Shown here in pieces: positions 19,823 to 30,233 of a DNA stretch of 64,000 nucleotides. Below the pieces are notes generated by a model. That model saw nothing but the letters and a program-made list of their open reading frames with translations, was not told where the DNA came from and did no database searches. This DNA is from Maniola hyperantus. Its lineage: Eukaryota; Arthropoda; Insecta; Lepidoptera; Nymphalidae. Positions within the stretch are counted from its first letter, which is position 1, and the number at the start of each line of letters is the position of its first letter. The position numbers and the translations under genes were made by a program. The stretch spans positions 3,968,001 to 4,032,000 of the forward strand of contig NC_048556.1 in NCBI RefSeq assembly GCF_902806685.2, read 5' to 3'.

Positions 19823-20075
19823 GAGTCGTGGTACCCTAGTGGTTAAGACATCCACCTTCCTATTCGGGAAGTTGGGGATTCGATCCCGGGCAATTTTAAA
19901 GCTAAAGGGAAAGTTTATGTGCGTTTTTTGTAAAAGAAAACATCGTGAGGAAACCTGCATACCTGAGAGATCTCCATAATGTTTTTAAAAGTGTGTGAAG
20001 TCTGTAATCTGCACTGGGCCAGCGTGGCAGACTATGGCCTAAACTCTACTCATTCCGCAAGGATACCGATGCATA
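19823..20075 (+). mobile_element. SINE-A with altered 3' end
   Basis: Head ggtaccctagtggttaagac, B box ggggattcgatcccgggc, then catcgtgaggaaacctgcat and cagcgtggcagactatggcc. After ctactcattccg similarity to the usual tail is lost. Confidence 0.8.
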
Positions 20076-20104
20076 GTGGCAGTCCCAGACCCATGCTAAA
20101 TAAC

Positions 20105-20205
20105 TTTTTATTTTATTTTATTTTATTCATATACAAGTTTGCCCTTGACTGCGATCTCGCCTGGTGGTAAGTGATGATGCAGTCTAAAATGGAAGTGGGC
20201 TAACC
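20105..20205 (-). mobile_element. SINE-B 3' part
   Basis: A tttta-rich start, then tacaagtttgcccttgactg, cgatctcgcctggtggtaag, tgatgatgcagtctaaaat and gggctaacctgg match the tail of 25774-26115. Confidence 0.75.
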
Positions 20206-20300
20206 TGGATGGCAGTTAACTCTGCAAGTTAGAGGTCTAGGATCGATTTCCGGGCCCCACGAATAGAAAATCGACGTCTCTTTTAACACATTATACTTTC

Positions 20301-20612
20301 AATCATCATCATCATGATCAACCCATACCTATAGCACGGGTCTCCTCTCAGAGTGAGAAGGGTTTTGGCCATAGTCTACCACGCTGGCCATGTTCGGATT
20401 GGTAGACTTGACACACCTTTGAGAACATTATGGAGAACTCTCAGGCATGCAGGTTTCCTCACGAAGTTTTCCTTTACCGTTAAAGCAAGTGATAATTAGG
20501 TAATTACTTAAAACGCACATAACTCCGAAAAATTAGAGGTGCGTGCCCGGGATCGAACCCCCGACCTCCGATAAGAAGGCGGACGTCCTAATCACTAGGC
20601 TATCACAGCTTC
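20301..20612 (-). mobile_element. SINE-A, full length
   Basis: Complete from the catcatcatcatgatcaacc tail to ctaatcactaggctatcaca at the head, with B box gggatcgaaccc. About 5% diverged from 52501-52817. Confidence 0.9.
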
Positions 20613-21156
20613 TTTCAATACAAGGATATAAATCGACATTCATAATACAAAAAGTAGTAAAACACCATGAACCCTTTAGTACCGGGTTCGGTGTATCAAA
20701 AACCCTTAAATACGGCTTTTCAATTTATGAATATAAACTAACACTGAATGGCGACAAATCTTGGCAAGTTTGGCCGCATATTTGCCCTGCACCCCACCCC
20801 CCCCCCCCACATTGTTGCAACGTTGAATTTACAAGGATACCTACCAAATGGTGCAACCACATGACAATTGAGCATATTGCATGTTATTGTTGTTAGTTGC
20901 AGCGGAAATACCACCTTTCGCGTATGGTCGACGAAATGGCCGGCAAACTCTGTACTGTGTATGAGAATGATTGATTTATGAATTTTTTGTCTTGGGTTTG
21001 TGGACAGTTTGGGTCATTTAATCTCGTGACGGGTCCTCATTTTACGTGGACTATTAATGGCATAAACGGATGCCTTAAGTATGTATTGCACTTCCATCGT
21101 ACGTAAAGTAAGTGAAGGCATAGATCTTTTACCTACTCGTATATCAAATATTTGAA
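20613..21156. other. Unassigned DNA with a poly-C run
   Basis: A C-run near 20795-20808 follows ctgcaccccacc. No coding region supported. Confidence 0.4.
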
Positions 21157-21298
21157 AAGAGCAACCGCCGAGTTTCTTGCTGGTTCTTCTCGGTAGGAAA
21201 GGTATTCCGAACCAGTGGGTAGACGCATCCGACTATTCGAAAGTACTTGTAAAAGTTTATTTGAATAAAAAAGATTTTTATTTATTTATTTAAAAATC
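21157..21298 (+). mobile_element. LINE 3' end with (ttta)n tail
   Basis: accgccgagtttcttgctgg, ttctcggtaggaaaggtatt, cgaaccagtgggtagacgca, acttgtaaaagtttatttga and (ttta)n. I recall this as the 3' end of a Jockey-like lepidopteran LINE. A minus copy lies at 43062-43168. Confidence 0.7.
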
Positions 21299-21445
21299 CT
21301 TTTGGTTTCCTGAAATAATAAAAAGTATCTCACTATAGTCTTCAGGATGCAAGCTATTTCTGTGCTAAATTCCGTCAAGATCATTTAGTGGCTCTAATGA
21401 ATCGTGAAGAGGTAGACAGATAAACACAGATAAACTTATTAGCCA
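21299..21445 (-). mobile_element. Diverged HLE
   Basis: Words ttttggtttcctgaaataat, aaagtatctcactatagtc, cttcaggatgcaagctattt and cgtcaagatcatttagtgg follow HLE order; the 3' terminus is missing. Confidence 0.5.
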
Positions 21446-21996
21446 AAGAAAATTAAAAGTCATGCAAGAAGGCCTTGTTCAAATAGGAGTCCTAAGTCTG
21501 GAAATTCTTGGTTTGCTTTAAAATTACAGTGCATACAAATAGATTGGAGCTTCTTCTATAACATCTGCTTCCATCATTTGCATCCATCATTACATAGGTA
21601 TTAAACACTAATAATGAACGGACATCTATGTTCTAGGCAAGTGGATAGGTTATATTATATATCTATCTACCTTGGGCCATAAAACTTTTCATCAGGTGCG
21701 ATTGCAACGAAGCGTCGTCATCTATAACAGAAAAATAATGTCTCTGATCAACAATACAAGACAGACATATGGGTCCAAACTTTTTTGTAACCTATTTATG
21801 CAATCGGAAGTTCCAAGCGGCATATGGTTGCAGGTAAAGGGTTGAGTGTTCTTTGACACCTAGCCGAAGCATTGTTATTGTCCAATTTGAGGAAAAAACA
21901 CCACACCCGCCGTCCGCCTACCCGTTGCGCATAGATTACGAACAGGGACGGATTTGGGATGGTCACAAATAGATATTCAATAAATGTATAGCTGTT
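21446..21996. other. Unassigned DNA
   Basis: Nothing recognised; the right end is open on minus into MITE-1 by chance. Confidence 0.4.
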
Positions 21997-22359
21997 GGGC
22001 GATTGTCTAAAATCTGCATCAATCATTATTACAATCTCAATTGTTCTGATTGGCTGAATTTGTGCGATTCTTGTTGCAACATTTTGTTTTTGTGCAACAC
22101 ATTGTGGCCAATAGTGAGCGAGCATTAACCAATCAGAGATGATTGCGATCGTGACATTGTAGCTGTCAAACAACCGCAGTAGGGCCACTGCACGATTGCG
22201 GTAGAATGACAGCTACAATGTCACGATCGCAATCACCTCTGATTAGTTGACACTTGCTCACTATTGACTCCAATGCATTGTTGCAACAAGTATCGCACAA
22301 ATTCAGCTAATTACAACAATTGAGATTGTAATAATGATGCAGGTTTTACGAAATCGCCC
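21997..22359. mobile_element. MITE-1 inverted dimer
   Basis: Two units face each other. Outer ends gggcgattgtctaaaa and, reversed, agggcgatttcgtaaaa mirror each other; inner arms 22141-22168 and 22207-22234 are perfect 28-bp reverse complements (gattgcgatcgtgacattgt...). Each unit holds the ttgttctgattggctgaatt, ttgcaaca and gccaatagtgagcgagc blocks. Confidence 0.88.
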
Positions 22360-22371
22360 TACAGATGTTAT

Positions 22372-22854
22372 TTTCTTACAATTACCGTTCTCTGGAATTT
22401 TTCATATATTTGACAAATCAATGCAAGCTATAAATTTTTGCCTCGCGATTAAAATCGGACAAAAACACTTACGTTTTGGTATGTTACTAATGGTGATGTT
22501 AAAATAATTTTACTCTTAGGGTCATCGGTCTCAAAGACCGTGTTATTTTCGGAGTCCAATTTTTAGTAAAAAATTAAATTTTTATAGATATTTTCATACA
22601 TATAAGTAGGTTATTTTTTGATACCGTTATCAAAGTTGTTGAAATAACTAAATTAAGTATAATATTCACAGTAATTGCGCAATAATCACTTTTTATCGCT
22701 GAGAATCAAAGAAAGCTCAGGAGATTTCTAAAAACCTTAATAATACAGTTGGACGAAACGCGCGTATTAATCAGCTATAGTACTTTTATATTGTTGAGCT
22801 AATATTATTTTCCATCGAGGGCATTCACAACCAATGGCATTACAATCAGTACCC
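22372..22854. other. Unassigned AT-rich DNA
   Basis: No repeat, RNA or coding signal recognised. Confidence 0.4.
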
Positions 22855-23048
22855 TCGTTATAAATGCGAAAGTGTGTTTGTTTGTTTGTCTTTCAATCAC
22901 GTCGCAACGGTGCAACGGGTTGACGCAATTTTTTGCATGGGTATCTATAGATAAAGACCTGGAGAGTGACTTAGGCTACTTTTATCCCGGAAAATGAATG
23001 AGTTCCCACGGGATTTTTAAAAACCTAAATCCACGCGAACGAACTGAA
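22855..23048 (+). mobile_element. HLE-Y
   Basis: Reads ataaatgcgaaagtgtgttt, gtttgtttgtctttcaatca, acgcaattttttgcatggg, agacctggagagtgact, atcccggaaaatgaatg and aaatccacgcgaacgaact. The CTAG terminus is lost. Confidence 0.82.
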
Positions 23049-24248
23049 ATAAAGGCCAAGTCCACCCCTGTCCCGGCTAGCCGTTTGAGCACGCGCTAAC
23101 GTTACCATTCTATGCTGTTACTATTAACATTAGATGGTCCCGCGTCACGCCGTATGATAATGATCACCCGTCGCGCACAAACGTGTCCCGCCGACGCATG
23201 CGCAGCACGACTGACGCTTTTTTCTACTATTGTCGCTAAGTATCGAAATCAATAGAAATTATTTATGTCTAAAGGACATGAGGTATAGTCACTCCAAATG
23301 CCTAATTCATTTATTCAAATACATCTCCTCGATATGCTTACAGTAGAGCCAAATAGCATACGTTGGCATGGTTTCGGATAAGTTTCGAAAAAGTCTTAAT
23401 TATTATGACTATATTATTATGCATAAATAATTCAATTTATCCAAAGGACAGAATTTTAGATACTTTTAAGATTATGGATTAATATTTAGATTTAGATTTA
23501 TTTTATAGGCTTTACACTATCTAAGTTAGTACTTCATTCTGTGCTGACTCTTACTGTTTCAATAATCTTAGGAGACAGCAAAATAATAACTTTGTCGAGA
23601 CCAGGAATTTTCACCAAGAATTTCACGTTTTTTTTGATAATGTAAAATAATCGATTATAATTTTGTTTTGCTACTTTCTATTTTTTACTATAGAAATAGT
23701 ACGTAAGAGCTATCAAATATAAATCACATACCTAAAGTCAGAGCGTGACAAAAGATAGGAGCTACAAGAAAGACAATAATTATTAATTGATGGATCAGTC
23801 CATAAATATCTTAAAAGAATAGAAGTAACCGATGCCTTAATTAAGGGTAACATAAAAAAACATCATTAACGCAAAACTTTGTAGACACGACCGCTTAAAT
23901 AACACCTTTCCTTACCCGTACGTTAAATTACGACGAAAATTATAAGGGTGGCGATAACTTAGCTACCGGCAGCCCTTCTAATACGGTCGTCTTCATCTAA
24001 CGACGTAAAAATGACCGTTGGTAATGGTCAGATGAGTTTTGGTTATGTTTGATTTTTTTGGGTTACGTTGGTTATTATTTGGCGTGACAGTTGCGTAAAG
24101 GGTTAACGAGTGGGGTGAATTTATTTGGGGTTTCATTTTAATGTTAATTTGTTTGTTTCGATTTGACATACCTACAATGATGGATGCACTGACCTCGTGA
24201 AACGTGCTGCTAATGTCCTCACTAAACATTCACTAAACAAGAACCTAT
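23049..24248. other. Long unassigned stretch
   Basis: A CpG-rich island-like patch at about 23060-23215 (cgtcgcgcacaaacgtgtcc, cgcatgcgcagcacg) then AT-rich DNA. No exon with splice support was found. Confidence 0.4.
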
Positions 24249-24345
24249 GTTGACTTGCGATTGGTGACCTGTTTTTGGGTCAACTTGATTTTCGTCATTT
24301 TGGCGCTGATAGCAGTGAGCGTCATGTGAGCGTACTCGAAACCAA
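24249..24345 (+). repeat. Dispersed repeat R16, copy 2
   Basis: gacttgcgattggtgacctg, ttttgggtcaacttgatttt, cgtcattttggcgctgatag and cagtgagcgtcatgtgagcg, inverted relative to 7328 and 38238. Confidence 0.55.
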
Positions 24346-24372
24346 ATGTAGCTAAATGTTAATGATATCTGT

Positions 24373-24797
24373 CAACATAGTGTCAACACCTCAGAACAAG
24401 GACTATTAGAAGTAGCCCTATTGTGACACCTATACTGTTAGAGCAAGATAGCTAAATGCATTTAAGCTCTTATTAGAACGTGACAAAATGATTATGTTTT
24501 GTCCTTATCACCGTGGCCACTTTTTGTTGTTTGCTGCCCAAAATGTATTTGTACGTGAGTATTTGGCAAACAACGTGAAGTGTAGAAGGAATGACATTTC
24601 ACAAGTAAGAAAATCTGCTTGAGCGAGAGGAACTGAGGGGGCCACGCTAGTTGTAAATCAGGACATATCTGTGGTCAACACGAAAACTTTTTGACACAAA
24701 ATATCAATTTCCGGTAAGTGCGCTCGGTGGGGCAGAATCATAGAGATGGTAGGTATTCATCCAAGGGCAGAATCTGTATTCTCTGCAACTTATATTG
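24373..24797. other. Unassigned DNA
   Basis: No feature recognised. Confidence 0.4.
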
Positions 24798-24890
24798 AAC
24801 TGGCTGGTGCCACAAATTCGTCCCCGTGGCTTTTGGTTTTTTATTCAGTGGGACCTCTTGATTTTCCCGGAAAAAAAATCCTCTAGACAA
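24798..24890 (-). mobile_element. Decayed HLE fragment
   Basis: ctggctggtgccacaaattc, gtccccgtggcttttggtt and gattttcccggaaaaaaa follow the HLE 3' end with many changes. Confidence 0.5.
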
Positions 24891-25008
24891 AAATGCACTA
24901 AAGTAAATATTTTTACATACGTTGCAATGCCTTGACAGGGCGTCACATGTCTTTCTTGGTATTTTTTTACAACATCATGATCATCGTCAACCGCTAGACT
25001 ATTTGAAA

Positions 25009-25158
25009 AACCGATAGACGTTGGAGTCCCAAGGTGCTAGAATGGCGACCTCACACCCCCCCCTAGCTGGACAGATAACATCAAACGGGTCGCAGGGAGA
25101 ATCTGGATTCAGGCGACGCAAGACCGTGGTGTGTGGAAGTCCCTACAAGATACTTTTG
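25009..25158 (+). pseudogene. RTE-clade LINE reverse transcriptase, C-terminal remnant
   Basis: On plus, one frame reads RRWSPKVLEWRPH. After a gap and frame change a second reads WTDNIKRVAGRIWIQATQDR and then GVWKSLQ. These are the same conserved C-terminal blocks as in the minus-strand copy at 10397-10738. The GRP-type linker between them is deleted and replaced by a C-rich run. No catalytic domain is present and no (ATG)n tail follows. The decay resembles an old insertion. Family assignment is firm; it cannot code for an enzyme. Confidence 0.82.
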
Positions 25159-25385
25159 ACATATCGAACGCAAAATAAACGAAATGAAAAATTTCCAGCA
25201 GGTGTGATTGCATCAAAATGCGAATCCATTGAACAATACTAAAAAAGTGAAAGTACGCATGAGTGCCTTCTTGGCCCTATAGCAAATATTGTTACTGAAC
25301 AGTTATGGCTAAAACAATACACTTTCGAACAATCGCCGTAAATGACGTCAGGCATGCGTGGACGGCATTGATGGTGGACGGTAAC

Positions 25386-25500
25386 TATATTATGCGACAG
25401 GTCGAGATGACAATCAGGGATAGAACGCCCCGCATATCCACACAGACCCCGCGGTGCGGGCCCGGTGCGGGCGAGCACAGGTGACGTGCGGTGTGCTAAG
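25386..25500. mobile_element. MITE-7, right-truncated
   Basis: gcgacaggtcgagatgacaa, ggatagaacgccccgcatat and cggtgcgggcgagcacagg match the left two thirds of MITE-7; the closing arm is missing. Confidence 0.7.
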
Positions 25501-25773
25501 GAGTCACGGGTTTGTATTTTTTCGGGAACTTCTGAATTTAAAAAAAAAAATTAGACTACATCGGGGACTACGTGGTTTAATTTTATTTAATTTTAGCTGA
25601 GGGTCGTGCCACGTAAACGTAAAAAAAATGTTAAGTACTTTGTTTAGGTCACCTGTGACCTATCACTGTCAGATGTCACTCTTTTACAAAATTAAATATA
25701 ATATTAGTAAGTATGGATGGATTAAGAATGTTCACAGAATCTCCTGTGAATTGCTTCACACCGTAGCTTTTTT

Positions 25774-26115
25774 TAAAAAAAATCAGATACAAGTTAGCCC
25801 TTGACTGCAATCTCACCTGATGGTACGTGATGATGCAGTCAAAAATGATAGCGGGCTAACCTGGAAGGGGTATGGCAGTTTTTATTAAACCCATACCCAT
25901 ACCCCTTTGGTTTCTACACGCCATCGTACTGGAACGCTCAATTGCTTGGCGGCACGGCTTTGCCGGTAGGGTGGTAACTAGCCACGGCCGAAGCCTCCTA
26001 CCAGACCAGACCAGAAATTTAGAAATTATAAAATTCCAAACCCCTGCCAGGAATCGAACCCGGGACCTCCCACTAATAAGACCACAGCGCTCACCACTGC
26101 GCCAGGGAGGTCGTC
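25774..26115 (-). mobile_element. SINE-B, best copy
   Basis: From the tail (tacaagttagcccttgactg, tgatgatgcagtcaaaaatg) through catacccctttggtttct, ggcggcacggctttgccgg and ctagccacggccgaagcctc to the tRNA-like head: B box gaatcgaacccgggacc and ccacagcgctcaccactgcg. The internal pol III promoter is on minus. About 340 bp. Confidence 0.85.
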
Positions 26116-26582
26116 AATGTAATTCGAATCAAATCGCTCAGGATCCCTAGTTACCAAAGTATTATCCTACTATGCTGACTTACTTATCGGTATTTCTACA
26201 TTACAGCAGTAATTTTTTTAACTACCCTGTAATTACCGTCACCTTATCAGCATGTGACAACAAACCTGAAAACAGGGAGGGTAGTCACGCAATAAAACCG
26301 GCAAAAATAAAATTACGCACTGTGCGACTGTGTGATTGAAGCAATGCGATCGTCGCGATCATTGTACCTAGGTTATTGTAGGTTGTGTGTTTAAACTTAC
26401 AAAAACTGTGAAGAATGGTAAGACCAGCCCAAGAACAATCAGTGTGACGTGTGACTCCGAGCTTTCTCGGGTCTTTTTCGTCGACATAGCATTGCAAAAA
26501 CAACGAGAAAAATGCACTGATTGTGATTTGTTTTTTCTACTGGTGATTGAAGCCCTCTTGAAGCCTCCTTTTTTGCGGAAAG
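26116..26582. other. Unassigned DNA
   Basis: Open on both strands around 26387-26640 without any recognised domain. Confidence 0.35.
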
Positions 26583-26655
26583 GATCAGCCTTGCTGTCCA
26601 GCGCGGAAATGCAGCCAGTATTCTTAGCGCCATTCCACGCGGGCATGATTTGTGG
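26583..26655 (+). repeat. Non-LTR retrotransposon 3'-end scrap
   Basis: Shares gcggaaatgcagccagtatt, gccattccacg and gggca-gatttgt with 1575-1655. Confidence 0.4.
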
Positions 26656-26696
26656 CTTGAAGTGTTATTGTAAAACTAGTGGTTCGCCCCGAACTA

Positions 26697-26800
26697 AGGC
26701 TGAGATCTATAATAGAGCGCATTTTGACTTTGCTCAGACTTAAGATTGAGTTAAAACGAGACAGATTTATGTGAGAGATATAGCTCTGTCTCTGTAGAAG
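26697..26800. mobile_element. MITE-5, partial
   Basis: Has gctgagatctataatagagc, gactttgctcagacttaaga and aaaacgagacagat, then tagctctgtctct. The second outer arm is lost. Confidence 0.65.
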
Positions 26801-26815
26801 GCGCCAGTCTCATAA

Positions 26816-27172
26816 CTTCAACTTTGGAAACTCGTGCGAACTTGGGTGGGCTGGCTAAAATAGAATTAATCTATCATACCTGTATGACAGACTGGCTGTA
26901 GGTACTCAAGTATTTAGTCGATGTTAGTCCGACTAGTTTCGAACCCATCCGGGGTCCCGTGACCAAATACGTAAGTAAAGCCGGTTTCTCATACATGTAT
27001 GACAGAAAGCACTCACGATAGTTTAAATAAACACTAGAATTAATCTAATTGGCTTTTTAATTGGCTCTTTAAAAATAAAGCACTTTTCAGTTCGGCTACT
27101 AGATACAAGATGGCGCCACGCGTCAGTCAATGAAAAGCTACAGAAATCCTATATAGTTTCATGTTGTAGTAG
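26816..27172. other. Unassigned DNA
   Basis: Only a repeated word pair (atacctgtatgacaga at 26877, atacatgtatgacaga at 26990) stands out. Confidence 0.35.
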
Positions 27173-27297
27173 AGAGAGCTAGCGCGTGCCAGACCTACCT
27201 TATTTTATAAAAGCTGAAAGTTTATCTGCGTATTGTCCCCAACACTGAGAGGAACGTTTGTTTGGATCATGGTGGCTTTGGGAGATAACAGTTAATA
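27173..27297. mobile_element. MITE-4-like arm with body
   Basis: gagctagcgcgtgccagacc, ttattttataaaagctgaaa, gcgtattgtcc and gatggctttgggagataaca-like order. It is closely alike to 61118-61247. The closing arm is not seen. Confidence 0.6.
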
Positions 27298-27389
27298 ATG
27301 ATGTCAACAATCTTCAAGTAAGTCAAGTCTATTTTATTATATTTTCTTCGGAGTAGTATTAGAAATCACGTCATGCATTGCCAGACACT

Positions 27390-27480
27390 TAGTATGGTGG
27401 CAACCCCTTGCCAGACACCCTTAAACGTTAATAATTTATTAAATTTTAGGGGTGTCTGGTAGGGGGTTGTCACCATGCTA
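27390..27480. mobile_element. Hairpin MITE
   Basis: Left arm 27390-27420 (tagtatggtggcaacccctt, gccagacaccc) and right arm 27449-27480 (ggggtgtctggtaggggg, ttgtcaccatgcta) are near-perfect reverse complements around a 28-bp AT-rich loop. Confidence 0.8.
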
Positions 27481-27602
27481 GCGTCGACGTCCCTCACACC
27501 CGCACGTCACCCGTGCTCGCCCGCACCGGATTAGCACGGGGGCTGCGCGGATGTGCGGGGCGTTCCTTCCCCGATTCCCATCTCGCCTGTCGCGCACTAT
27601 AT
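27481..27602. mobile_element. MITE-7, left-truncated
   Basis: cccgcacgtcacccgtgctc, ttagcacgggggctgcgcgg, gtgcggggcgttccttcccc and catctcgcctgtcgcgcact give its right two thirds, directly abutting the hairpin MITE. Confidence 0.7.
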
Positions 27603-27979
27603 CTGTATAACTTTTTAGTTCATATTTAGTGAAAAAGCTTAACAGCAGAGAGTAATTTAATCTCGTCCTAATTATGTCGCTTAGGAAGTTAGGTGTTTCA
27701 TAACCAGCTGGTTCCATTGTTGTTGCGAGTTTTTGTTTTAATTCGTTTTTTTTACTGCTACTGTCAATGATATTAAAACCAAAGATAAGTACACTTTTTT
27801 TTCTTTTTTTAAATTATAGACAGCGCTTGGCTGCAATCAGACCTTGCCTATTCACTCTTGACTATAGTAGTACATTTACTTACAAAAGTACCTAATTCTA
27901 GTAAATCCTTAAGGAAAATCGAGACATGCATTAATCTAAGCTATTACCACAGGACTTTGGCTCTGTTATATCACTTAAT
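27603..27979. other. Unassigned DNA
   Basis: T-rich patch near 27795; a gacagcgcttggctgcaatc word resembles a LINE tail. Nothing else. Confidence 0.35.
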
Positions 27980-28115
27980 AGTACGCGGCAGAAAATACTG
28001 TACATCAACCTTTAGAAAGAGATAGTGCTTAGAATAACAACTCGAGATAGTGGTTTTGTAGAGCGTTGTCTCTGTCGTGTCGTTGAGACCGACTAAACGT
28101 CACATAGGTATGAGT
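27980..28115. mobile_element. MITE-6, right-truncated
   Basis: agtacgcggcagaaaatact, catcaacctttagaaagaga and gtctctgtcgtgtcgttgag match the left part of 18005-18177; the right arm is missing. Confidence 0.75.
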
Positions 28116-28176
28116 ACAAAGTTTTATCGCAATCGGATGAATTGTATAGGAACGCATGCAAAATAAATTATCTATG

Positions 28177-28382
28177 GACTAGCTGATGCCTGCGACTTCG
28201 TCCGTGTGGATTTAGGTTTTCAAAAAATATAAGCCTATGTCACTCTCCAGGTCTTTAAATATACCTACCCATGCAAAAAATCACGGCTATCCGTTGCTCC
28301 GTTGCGACATGATTGAAGGATAAGCCAACAAACCAACAATCAAACACACTTTCGCATTTATAATATATGTGGGTAGTGATGT
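28177..28382 (-). mobile_element. HLE-Y
   Basis: On plus ctagctgatgcctgcgactt, actctccaggtctttaaata, tgcaaaaaatcacggctatc, gttgcgacatgattgaagga and cacactttcgcatttataat. Confidence 0.85.
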
Positions 28383-28525
28383 ATATTATGTATATCAATG
28401 GGCTTAAAAATATGTTAGAGCTTTAACATTCGAAACGTTACAGTGAGTGAGTATGTGTACCATAGTATTAAATTTCCATCTTTTAAATACTTTTGATTGC
28501 AAAACTCCTTTGGGCACGTTTAATT

Positions 28526-28605
28526 TTAACGACCTCTTGTGCAACGGTGTCTGTCGACTGTCTCACAAGTCACAAGTGAGGCCCCGTGTTCGATTACCGT
28601 CGTCG
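28526..28605 (+). mobile_element. tRNA-like SINE head fragment
   Basis: gacctcttgtgcaacggtgt (A-box region) and gtgttcgatt (weakened B box) about 50 bp apart resemble a lepidopteran SINE head. No body follows. Confidence 0.35.
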
Positions 28606-28617
28606 AGTACCGCTTAG

Positions 28618-28830
28618 GATAACACACTACTCCGCCTGGACAGAGGTAAACTTAGGAAGGTGGTGGGACTCATAACAGGGCATAGCCCACTAAACAAACA
28701 CCTTTTCGTTATAGGTGTCACCGACAGTCCTCTGTGCAGGGTCTGCATGGAGGTCGATGAAACAGCGACGCACGTGCTCCTGGAGTGCACGGGCGTAACA
28801 GATCAACGCGAGCGCCATTTAGGTTCCGCG
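28618..28830 (+). pseudogene. Non-LTR retrotransposon RNase H/zinc-knuckle C-terminus
   Basis: One plus frame, preceded by a stop at 28615, reads NTLLRLDRGKLRKVVGLITG, then HSPLNKHLFVIG, CRVCMEVDETATHVLLEC and RERHLG. The order L(L/I)TGH-x-LN-x-HL followed by C-x2-C-x7-H-x4-C is the C-terminal end of the polyprotein in LINEs that carry RNase H (Jockey, R1, I and related clades). It handles the RNA strand after reverse transcription and binds nucleic acid. Everything upstream (endonuclease, polymerase) is missing. The frame is cut at HLG by an HLE. Clade assignment beyond this is not possible. Confidence 0.82.
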
Positions 28831-29041
28831 ACTTCGTCCGCGTGGACTTAGGTTTTTAAAAATCCCGTGGGAACTCATTGTTTTTCGGGGATAAAAAGTA
28901 GCCTATGTCCTTCCCCGGGATGCAAGCTATCTCTATACCAAATTTCATCAAAATCGGTTAAACGGATGGGCCGTGAAAAGCTAGCAGACAGACAGACAGA
29001 CAGACAGACACACTTTCGCATTTATAATATTAAGTATGGAT
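28823..29041 (-). mobile_element. HLE with (CAGA)n, cutting the LINE remnant
   Basis: Starts on plus ccgcgacttcgtccgcgtgg without the ctagctgatgc end, then ataaaaagtagcctatgtcc, gggatgcaagctatctctat, catcaaaatcggttaaacgg, a (cagacaga)n run at 28985-29010 and cacactttcgcatttataat. Confidence 0.85.
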
Positions 29042-29090
29042 GGTACAGAACCCTTCGTGCGCGAGTCCGACTCGTACTTGGCCGGTTTCT
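29042..29090. mobile_element. Family F terminal scrap
   Basis: acagaacccttcgtgcgcga, gtccgactcgtacttggccg and gttt form one end of family F. Confidence 0.6.
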
Positions 29091-29506
29091 CCAAGTTATA
29101 TCCATGAAAATTGGTACTTGGGCTTCGATAAAAATGAAAAAGTAGGATGGTACTGGTGTTTCAGGAATTTTGGAAATTCCACCCCTTTCACCGATTTTCA
29201 ATAATTACACTCGAGCGAAACCAGGGTGGGTTACTGGCACTGAAGTTCTAGTTTCTTAGAATATCGGCCGCTAGTGACTACAGCTTTAGTCAGATTCGTC
29301 AGAATCTAGACACGTTTATAGGCTGTTAACTTTTTAGAAGTAATTCGTACACAAAAATAGTCCATAACACCGAGTCGTAAAAGTTAATGCGACACCATTA
29401 ACTGATTCACCCGTCAAAAACCGGTCAGGAGCGAATAGATGAATTATGAGGGTTCCTTAATAGAATGACTATTTGGATTTTACACTTGTATAATACCTAA
29501 TCCATA
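29091..29506. other. Unassigned DNA
   Basis: No feature recognised. Confidence 0.4.
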
Positions 29507-29718
29507 TCCATACTAATCATACTTAATATTATAAATGCGAATGTCTGTCTGCCTGTCTGTCTGTCTGTCTGCTAGCTTTTCACGCCGATTTTTATGAAAT
29601 TTAGCTTACATCCCGGGGAAGGACATCGGCTACTAATTATCCCGCAAAATTAAAGAGTTCCCACGGTATTTAAAAAAAAACCTAAATAGATGCAGACGAA
29701 GTCGCGGGCATCATCTAG
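29507..29718 (+). mobile_element. HLE, full length with (GTCT)n
   Basis: A|TCCATACTAAT start, aatattataaatgcgaatg, (tgtc)n, ctagcttttcacgccgattt, acatcccggggaaggacatc, gcagacgaagtcgcgggc and a CTAG|T end. Terminal rules of Helitrons are met on this strand. Confidence 0.85.
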
Positions 29719-29792
29719 TGGTCCTATAAATTCAAAACATGATTAAAGAAACATAATATCTTTAATAGGTACCTAAGTATGAGTAAACGATT

Positions 29793-29953
29793 ATAGTCGC
29801 GACAGACTGAAATGGCAATAGGGGATGGAACGCGCCGCACATCCGCACAGCCCCCATGCTAAATCGGTGCGGGCGAGCGTGGTGACTTGCGAGTGTGCGG
29901 GGCGTACCCCCGCCTCATACCCCGATTGCCATCTCAACCTGTCACAGACTATA
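29793..29953. mobile_element. MITE-7, full length
   Basis: Ends atagtcgcgacagactgaaa and, reversed, atagtctgtgacaggttgag form an inverted pair. The GC-rich interior has gccgcacatccgcacagccc and gtgcggggcgtacccccg. Confidence 0.82.
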
Positions 29954-29978
29954 CCTTATTCTAGTTTGTTAGCATAAT

Positions 29979-30143
29979 GGGGCCGATTCTCTTGTAGGTA
30001 CACAATCTCTAAACTAAACTAAAATGACAGGTCTAAATCTATTGCTATCCCTCTCATAATGTTGCTTGCGGAAAAGGATAGCACTAGATTTAGACCTGTT
30101 AATTTAGTTTAGTTTAGAGATTGTGTACAAAAGAATCGACCCC
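29979..30143. mobile_element. MITE-3, full length
   Basis: ggggccgattctcttgt at the left mirrors the reversed right end ggggtcgattcttttgt. The inner block tctctaaactaaact is also mirrored. Centre: ataatgttgcttgcgg. Confidence 0.88.
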
Positions 30144-30233
30144 ATTGTTAAGTAGCTAGCTTACCTAAATTCGACGAGCATACTTAGTTGCAATCGTAGT
30201 CAAAGGTGTGATTTTCCCAGGAATTTTTCGAAT

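Noticed and set aside
20543..20896. 117-codon plus frame starting in a SINE-A
   Set aside because: Begins in the SINE head and runs through a poly-C run; no domain and no splice context.
21796..22188. 130-codon minus frame
   Set aside because: Most of it is a MITE-1 unit; similar frames in other copies track the repeat, not a gene.
26387..26743. 118-codon plus frame
   Set aside because: Overlaps two open minus frames, a LINE scrap and a MITE-5 fragment; no domain recognised.
29507..29718. Regularly spaced repeats suggesting an array
   Set aside because: The short repeats are (GTCT)n inside an HLE; no spacer-repeat pattern exists anywhere in the window.
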